NCBI GenBank assembly: GCA_043745195.1
Contig: JAYTTF010000067.1
Span: forward strand, 14,150 to 78,149
Reading direction: 5' to 3'
Length of the DNA: 64,000 bases
Source of the DNA: JANXSF01 sp043745195
GTDB taxonomy: Bacteria > Acidobacteriota > Terriglobia > Bryobacterales > Bryobacteraceae
Part shown: positions 59,878 through 64,000 of the stretch, piece by piece
Numbering within the stretch: position 1 is the first letter of the stretch
Layout: every line of letters starts with the position of its first letter
The notes under the pieces: model-generated
The model's input: the letters and a program-made list of their open reading frames with translations, nothing else
Databases searched by the model: none
Told to the model about the DNA's origin: nothing
Made by a program: the position numbers and the translations under genes

Positions 59878-60863
59878 AACGTTTTCTGCTTTCTGTCATC
59901 ATTCTTAGCTTGTGCTGCTTTGGCGTCCTTTATTTTTTTGCGCATCAGCCCAACGAAGCTTTTCAAGGGCAGACATCCATTCAATTCACTCGAGGTACCA
60001 GCAGTCGCGAATTGGCAGCGAAGCTCGCCAAAGCGGGGGTTGTACGTAGCCAGTGGCACTTCCTGGCGGCCCGTATTCTTCATCCCCGCTCGCGCATTAT
60101 GGCTGGGGACTATGGCTTCGATAAACCAGCCACACCCGATGAAATTATCGGACGCCTGATCCGTGGTGAAGTCTATTTTTATCCCCTCATCGTTCCGGAA
60201 GGCTTCAACATGTTCGAAATTGGAAAGGCCGCAGAAGCGCAAGGATTATTTTCAGCAGATGCTTTTGTTGAACAAGCTCAAAAACCCGGCATGATCCGTG
60301 ATTTCGCGCCGGGGGCGAAGTCTCTTGAAGGCTTCCTCTTTCCCTCAACTTATCACCTCACCTATCACAGTAGTCCCGAGCAGGTCTGCCGTATGATGAC
60401 AACTGAATTCCGCAAACAATGGAAGGAACTCGGTTCGTCGGCCGATCCGCTTCGCCTGGTTACCCTGGCATCTCTAGTAGAAAAAGAAGCTGCAATCAAG
60501 GAAGAGCGTCCGCAGGTTGCCGCCGTTTTCGAAAATCGTTTGGAACGTGGGGTCAAGCTCGATTGTGATCCCACCACTGCCTATGCCGCTATGCTTTTAG
60601 GCGTCTGGAAAGGCAAGATCTATCGTTCAGACTTGAACCGTAAACATCCATACAACACCTACAAAGTGGCAGGTTTGCCTCCGGGTCCGATTGCTAATCC
60701 TGGACTCGCCTCGCTGAATGCCGCGCTCAAACCCGCCAATTCGAAGAACCTGTACTTCGTCGCCCGGGCCGACGGTTCAGGTGGCCACAACTTCTCGGAA
60801 ACACTAACATTGCACAACAAGGCCGTCACAGAGTATCGCCGTGCCGTCAAGAAGCCCAAATAG
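59874..60863 (+). CDS. mltG: Endolytic murein transglycosylase MltG
   Basis: A 329-residue inner-membrane protein that cuts nascent peptidoglycan strands and helps set their length. It has one N-terminal helix (LLSVIILSLCCFGVLYFFA), a LysM-like part (about 35-100), and the YceG catalytic domain with FLFPSTYHL, the Glu motif ASLVEKEAAIKEERPQVA (about residues 197-214) and LDCDPTTAYA. The tail AVTEYRRAVKKPK is typical. It is coupled with ruvX and overlaps the start of the unknown gene that follows. Confidence 0.93.
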   Translation: MKRFLLSVIILSLCCFGVLYFFAHQPNEAFQGQTSIQFTRGTSSRELAAKLAKAGVVRSQWHFLAARILHPRSRIMAGDYGFDKPATPDEIIGRLIRGEVYFYPLIVPEGFNMFEIGKAAEAQGLFSADAFVEQAQKPGMIRDFAPGAKSLEGFLFPSTYHLTYHSSPEQVCRMMTTEFRKQWKELGSSADPLRLVTLASLVEKEAAIKEERPQVAAVFENRLERGVKLDCDPTTAYAAMLLGVWKGKIYRSDLNRKHPYNTYKVAGLPPGPIANPGLASLNAALKPANSKNLYFVARADGSGGHNFSETLTLHNKAVTEYRRAVKKPK

Positions 60864-61287
60864 GCCCACCAAGAAACAAGCATTGGCCGATTGGCTAACC
60901 TCCCACCCGGCCTTAGTTTCAATTCACGATTGGCAGGATCTGCTTTTTCTGCTTGCGCCCATTTCGAATACTTACCTTCGAAACCTTTTGCGAAATAGCC
61001 AGCACCCATTACACCCATTAGTGGAAGGTGTGCGCCAGGATTCAATGGAGGCGTTAGAAAGAACCTTGCTAGCTCTTGAATGCATCTATTCAAGTGCTGA
61101 TGAAGCAGTCAAAAAACAATGTCGAGCTTTAGTATTAGAAGCGAAACTCCATGCGTCATTCGCGTTAAAGCGGACTTCCTCGCCGGATCAATTGAAGCGA
61201 AAGGAAATGATCGAGTGGATGCAGATCTGGATGGAAAATCCAGGTGTGTTCCCGTTATGGGTCCAGATCCGCAAACAAAATTACTGA
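60841..61287 (+). CDS. Conserved-looking protein of unknown function after mltG
   Basis: A 148-residue helical protein with no signal peptide or clear domain. It contains ALADWLTSHPALVSIHDW, a segment IYSSADEAVKKQCRALVLEA and a Trp-rich C-terminus (MIEWMQIWMENPGVFPLW). The GTG at 60841 overlaps mltG by 23 bases; a TTG at 60883 (start at LADWL) would avoid most of that. It sits at the end of the ruvX-mltG transcript and converges with the secreted protein that follows, sharing seven bases. I do not recognise the family. Confidence 0.55.
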   Translation: MPSRSPNRPTKKQALADWLTSHPALVSIHDWQDLLFLLAPISNTYLRNLLRNSQHPLHPLVEGVRQDSMEALERTLLALECIYSSADEAVKKQCRALVLEAKLHASFALKRTSSPDQLKRKEMIEWMQIWMENPGVFPLWVQIRKQNY

Positions 61288-61601
61288 AATTCGATGGTGT
61301 CCACCTGAATCACTTCACCCTGAAGTTTTCCAGTGATCTTAGCCTTAAGATCCTTTTCCCGGTTAAGTTTCTTCAGCATGTTGAGCGTCTTAGCATTCCC
61401 AGTTTCGTTCAATTTCATGAATTTGCCGTCAACCAACACCAAGCCATACCCACCCTTGGCACAAGTAACCGCGCATTCCCGGGTATGGGAGGCTAAGTCT
61501 TTGCCTTTGCACATTACGTCAACAATGGTTCCCGTCCAGCTGTCAGCCATCGCCGTTGCTGCAAAGAGAATGAATCCGGCCAGAATTGGAAATCGCATCA
61601 T
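61281..61601 (-). CDS. Small secreted cysteine-containing protein
   Basis: A 106-residue protein with signal peptide MMRFPILAGFILFAATAMA. The mature part reads DSWTGTIVDVMCKGKDLAS, then HTRECAVTCAKGGYGLV, so it has three Cys and a His closely spaced, which could bind a metal or form a disulfide. The rest is beta-rich (LVLVDGKFMKLNETG, KAKITGKLQGEVIQVDTI). The start at 61601 or 61598 is chosen because GGAGGAG lies about 14 bases upstream; an open frame continues to 61829 but lacks protein-like sequence. No family recognised; similar small secreted proteins seem common in Acidobacteriota. Confidence 0.65.
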   Translation of the reverse strand: MMRFPILAGFILFAATAMADSWTGTIVDVMCKGKDLASHTRECAVTCAKGGYGLVLVDGKFMKLNETGNAKTLNMLKKLNREKDLKAKITGKLQGEVIQVDTIEFQ

Positions 61602-61792
61602 AAAGGGTTCTTGCTCCTCCGCCATTGTACCGAAAATGGCTGAAGCTATTAAAGCATCATTTCCATTCCGTCGATGGATTGAATTCGATCGCCTCCAAAC
61701 AGATAGGAGTGGTGCTGATTCTAAATGAGTTATACGCGATACTTGCCTAAAGAATCCATCCCGGCTTATACTCACTTTTTGGTCCGCTGAAA

Positions 61793-62059
61793 ATGATTTC
61801 AAGAGACGTCCAAGATCCTCTGGCACCACAACGGGAAGCAGCCCTGTTCTACGGGCTATTCCTGCGCGGACACTCCATCGATAGTATTCGCAAGGATATT
61901 GACGTTCCTTCTACCCTTGCTCGCAAATGGATGCGCGGCAGACAATACGAAGATGCTTTCAAAGACAATTTGAAACGGTTATATCAATACAGGAAGCAAG
62001 TCTTGGCTATCTTCAACGAGCTTGTTCACAACGAACGCGGCCGCGCGAAACTTCAATAG
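61793..62059 (+). CDS. Small protein with possible helix-turn-helix
   Basis: An 88-residue basic protein. The region ALFYGLFLRGHSIDSIRKDI followed by VPSTLARKWMRGRQYE looks like a helix-turn-helix of the resolvase/transposase type (sessions of Ser-Ile-Ile, then a recognition helix). It ends in a helical KDNLKRLYQYRKQVLAI segment. It precedes the PhzF-like gene by 32 bases on the same strand. It may be a small DNA-binding protein; no homologue is recognised. Confidence 0.55.
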   Translation: MISRDVQDPLAPQREAALFYGLFLRGHSIDSIRKDIDVPSTLARKWMRGRQYEDAFKDNLKRLYQYRKQVLAIFNELVHNERGRAKLQ

Positions 62060-62091
62060 CAACTACATCTATTCACGCAGTTGTTCAGACA

Positions 62092-62877
62092 ATGAAACTT
62101 CCTATCTACCAAATCGATGCCTTCGCATCTGATCTTTTCACCGGGAACCCGGCGGCCATCTGCCCTTTGGAACGTTGGCTCTCCGACGAGCTCTTGCAGA
62201 AGATTGCCGCAGAAAACAACCTGGCGGAAACAGCTTTTTTCGTCCCTGAAACTTCCGGGGGTTACCATTTGCGCTGGTTCACACCCGAAGTGGAGGTGGA
62301 TTTGTGTGGTCACGCCACCTTAGCATCAGCTTGGGTAATCATGAACGAACTCCACCGGGATACCAAATCAGTCCGGTTTAGCAGCCGTGGCGGAGAGCTA
62401 ACAGTAAGCAGGAACGACGACCAGTACACTTTGAATTTCCCCTCCAGAATGCCCGAACCCCTGTCAGCCAGTCCGCAACTGGAAGATGCGCTAGGTGCTA
62501 ATATTCTTGAGCTATGGGGGAGCCGTGACTACATGGCTGTGCTGGAATCGGAAACAGCAGTTCGCGCGCTGAAACCGAATATGGAGAAGCTGAAACGGAT
62601 GGACCGCTTTGCAGTGATTGTCACTTCAGCTGGGAAGGAATATGACTTTGTTTCAAGATTTTTTGCACCATCAAAAGGCGTCAACGAGGATCCCGTGACA
62701 GGCTCAGCCCATTGTACCCTCGCTCCTTTTTGGAGCGCTCGGTTGAGCAAGAACCCCATTCGAGGTTTTCAAGCATCCAAGCGCGGCGGAGAAGTCCACT
62801 GCAAAGTGGAAGGCGACAGAGTCCTGCTTTCTGGAACCGCAGTAAAGTTTCTAGAAGGCTTTATAACTTTGGAATAG
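62092..62877 (+). CDS. PhzF-family epimerase/isomerase-like protein
   Basis: A 261-residue protein of the PhzF superfamily (diaminopimelate-epimerase fold). The opening IYQIDAFASDLFTGNPAAIC and NLAETAFFVPE (catalytic Glu46) are typical, followed by RWFTPEVEVDLCGHATLASA and, near the C-terminus, the second-half motif PVTGSAHCTLAPFW. Such proteins catalyse isomerisations in phenazine synthesis or unknown metabolic reactions. No phenazine genes are nearby. The ATG at 62092 gives the normal length; a longer open frame from 61927 is only the overlap with the preceding gene. It converges with the histidine kinase gene by 17 bases. Confidence 0.9.
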   Translation: MKLPIYQIDAFASDLFTGNPAAICPLERWLSDELLQKIAAENNLAETAFFVPETSGGYHLRWFTPEVEVDLCGHATLASAWVIMNELHRDTKSVRFSSRGGELTVSRNDDQYTLNFPSRMPEPLSASPQLEDALGANILELWGSRDYMAVLESETAVRALKPNMEKLKRMDRFAVIVTSAGKEYDFVSRFFAPSKGVNEDPVTGSAHCTLAPFWSARLSKNPIRGFQASKRGGEVHCKVEGDRVLLSGTAVKFLEGFITLE

Positions 62878-63565
62878 AAGGCCAGTCAATTACAAAGGAG
62901 GCACCGTTTCCCGGGCTGCTGACAAGGCGTATTGTCGCTCCCGCAGCCTTTACAATATTTGCCACAGTGGCCAGGCCAATTCCAGTTCCGCCGGCAGATT
63001 CCCTGGTGGTAAAGAATGGCTCGAAGACATTGGCCTTCGTAGCATCGTCCATTCCGGGACCATTGTCGGTTATTTCCAACCTTGCAAAGTCACCGGCAAT
63101 CGAAGTTTTAATCTTTACCCAACCCCCGCCAGGCATTGCTTCCTTTGAATTCACCAACAGATTTACCAATATCTGTTCCAGACTGGCCAAATCGGCCATG
63201 ATCCAGTGCTTGCCCGGCCCAAATTCGATGGAAAGGTTGATTGAGTCACCCACGAATCGCCGGTACATCCCAGCTGACTGTTCGATTAACGCATTCAATT
63301 CCAAAGGCTTTTCGGCCGCAGGAGAACGCCTTAAAAAGGCCAAAAGTTGACCACTCAAAGCCCCGGCTTTCCCGGTGAGTTCCAGAATCGCAGCCAACTC
63401 CTTGGCTGCCTCTGAATGAGGTGGAATATCAAATAGGGCCGATTCCACGTGGGCATTGATCAACGTCAATAAATTATTGAAGTCGTGCGCAACGCTTCCA
63501 GTGAGCATACCCGCTGCTTCCAAACGCTGTGATCGCCACTGTTCTTGTTTAGATGCCCGAGCCAT
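62861..63565 (-). CDS. Orphan soluble histidine kinase
   Basis: A 234-residue protein with only the kinase core. The phosphoacceptor is His27 in GSVAHDFNNLLTLINAH, the NtrB/hybrid-type H box; the ATP domain has LVNLLVNSKEAMPGG (N box), ITDNGPGMD (G1) and GGTGIGLATVANIV (G2). There is no membrane helix, PAS or GAF domain and no receiver on the same chain or adjacent, so input and partner must be elsewhere. The start ATG at 63565 is preceded by a gene-free stretch to the right edge. Confidence 0.87.
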   Translation of the reverse strand: MARASKQEQWRSQRLEAAGMLTGSVAHDFNNLLTLINAHVESALFDIPPHSEAAKELAAILELTGKAGALSGQLLAFLRRSPAAEKPLELNALIEQSAGMYRRFVGDSINLSIEFGPGKHWIMADLASLEQILVNLLVNSKEAMPGGGWVKIKTSIAGDFARLEITDNGPGMDDATKANVFEPFFTTRESAGGTGIGLATVANIVKAAGATIRLVSSPGNGASFVIDWPSIPKL

Positions 63566-63650
63566 CGAATCTCATTTATAGCAATTTTTCAGGCTCAGCA
63601 AGTATTAAAAAATGTTCTTTTCTTGATGAATAATCTTTATCACCATAAGT

Positions 63651-63770
63651 TCAGGCCTGCCAGCCGTGTTTACGCCGAAATACCTCACTGCCGTGCAATC
63701 GGCGCCGGTTGCAGATATCGGATGTGCCGATGGGGATTTGGCTGCTCTCCTGATAAGCTTTGGCACCTGA
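63651..63770 (+). pseudogene. Remnant of a SAM-dependent methyltransferase
   Basis: Within the 435-base gene-free stretch after the histidine kinase, one frame reads LPAVFTPKYLTAVQSAPVAD and then IGCADGDLAALLISFGT before a stop. VADIGCADGDLA is a clear SAM motif I of a class I methyltransferase, preceded by the kind of TPKYL segment such enzymes have, but the frame is closed by stops about 25 bases upstream and just downstream, and no motif II or III follows. In another frame just upstream, YHHKFRPA may belong to the same former gene. I take it as a decayed fragment. The rest of the stretch to 63963 shows nothing else I can support. Confidence 0.5.
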
Positions 63771-63963
63771 ACCTAAAAGCGGCAGTTGACGCACCGTCCA
63801 TAGATCAACTCCAGTACCCCACCGACAGTTGCGTGGCAACCATCTGTCACCTGAATGGTAAGCGCTTTTTCGATTCTAAATTCAATCGTGGGGCTCGGGC
63901 GTGGGACTCCTAAGAAACAAGCGCAAAACGGACTCGCTTCGGCGAATAAACTTCCTTTGTTTC

Positions 63964-64000
63964 TCAACTGCATTTCGCCGCGCCGAAGCGGCCTTTGCGC
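63964..64000 (+). repeat. 37-bp dispersed repeat, copy 2, at window edge
   Basis: Begins TCAACTGCATTT and ends GCGGCCTTTGCGC; 34 of 37 positions match the copy at 51137-51173 in the same orientation, with the same GCCGC-GCCGAA-GCGGC hairpin. About 45 bases before it is another hairpin, TCGC-TTCG-GCGA, with the stable UUCG loop in its transcript. The repeat may continue beyond the window. Confidence 0.75.

Noticed and set aside
61602..61829. N-terminal extension of the small secreted protein
   Set aside because: The added 76 residues precede a good signal peptide and a GGAGGAG site that fits the later start; they overlap the start of the divergent gene at 61793.
62712..63350. 212-residue frame opposite the histidine kinase and overlapping the PhzF gene
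   Set aside because: Both real genes have intact family motifs; this frame has none.
63771..63963. Possible continuation of the methyltransferase remnant
   Set aside because: No motif II or III in any frame and frequent stops; I could not support any further coding sequence.

Overview
This is a gene-dense bacterial chromosome segment of roughly 50% GC (judged by eye), most likely from an Acidobacteriota member related to Bryobacterales/Solibacter. The lineage call is an inference. It rests on two Oar-type TonB-dependent receptors with N-terminal carboxypeptidase-regulatory domains and no SusD partner, several secreted PQQ-like beta-propellers, small secreted carboxypeptidase-regulatory-domain proteins and BamA/OmpH. 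I saw no rRNA, tRNA, CRISPR array, intact transposase or phage module.

Layout. 1-4.4 kb: the end of a glycosylation block (DUF2304 tail, TMTC-like TPR membrane protein, GT4 glycosyltransferase) and an APC permease. 4.4-13 kb: a three-domain Aas-type phospholipid remodelling protein, a sigma-54 activator, a nucleoside hydrolase coupled to an unusually acidic papain-like protease, and a BaiN/HI0933-type flavoprotein. 12.9-18.3 kb: acylphosphatase-apt-ispE, a 37-residue membrane peptide, a bacterial SET-domain protein, a divergent enolase translationally coupled to an APH-family kinase, and a DinB protein. 18.3-20.4 kb: a tightly packed cluster that starts with a LysW-like amino-group carrier protein ending in Gln and continues with two secreted carboxypeptidase-regulatory proteins and two secreted thioredoxin-fold proteins. 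20.4-27.5 kb: a coupled minus-strand operon of three secreted beta-propellers, an amidohydrolase and an iron alcohol dehydrogenase. 27.6-35.6 kb: an Oar receptor, a PAP2 protein, an MFS transporter, a YCF48-like protein, a GAF protein and a methyltransferase.

35.5-43.3 kb: a minus-strand run of bactofilin, methyltransferase-like protein, lysS, LolC/E permease, asparagine synthetase and a GT39-type glycosyltransferase. 43.4-44.4 kb: a secreted-protein gene broken by two frameshifts. 44.4-51 kb: an XRE regulator fused to a periplasmic-binding-protein-like domain, a second Oar receptor and a fused MFS/spermidine-synthase-like protein. 51-55.5 kb: a palindromic repeat element, an aldo/keto reductase, an OPT transporter and two membrane proteins. 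55.7-64 kb: the bamA-ompH outer-membrane assembly genes closed by a clear terminator, ruvX-mltG, small unknowns, a PhzF-like protein, an orphan histidine kinase, a methyltransferase remnant and a second copy of a 37-bp dispersed repeat.

The points most worth following are the LysW-like carrier with a Gln terminus whose acidic tail codon tract also encodes the basic start of the next signal peptide, the enolase-like protein lacking two conserved active-site residues and coupled to a kinase, the SET protein, and the REP-like repeats.
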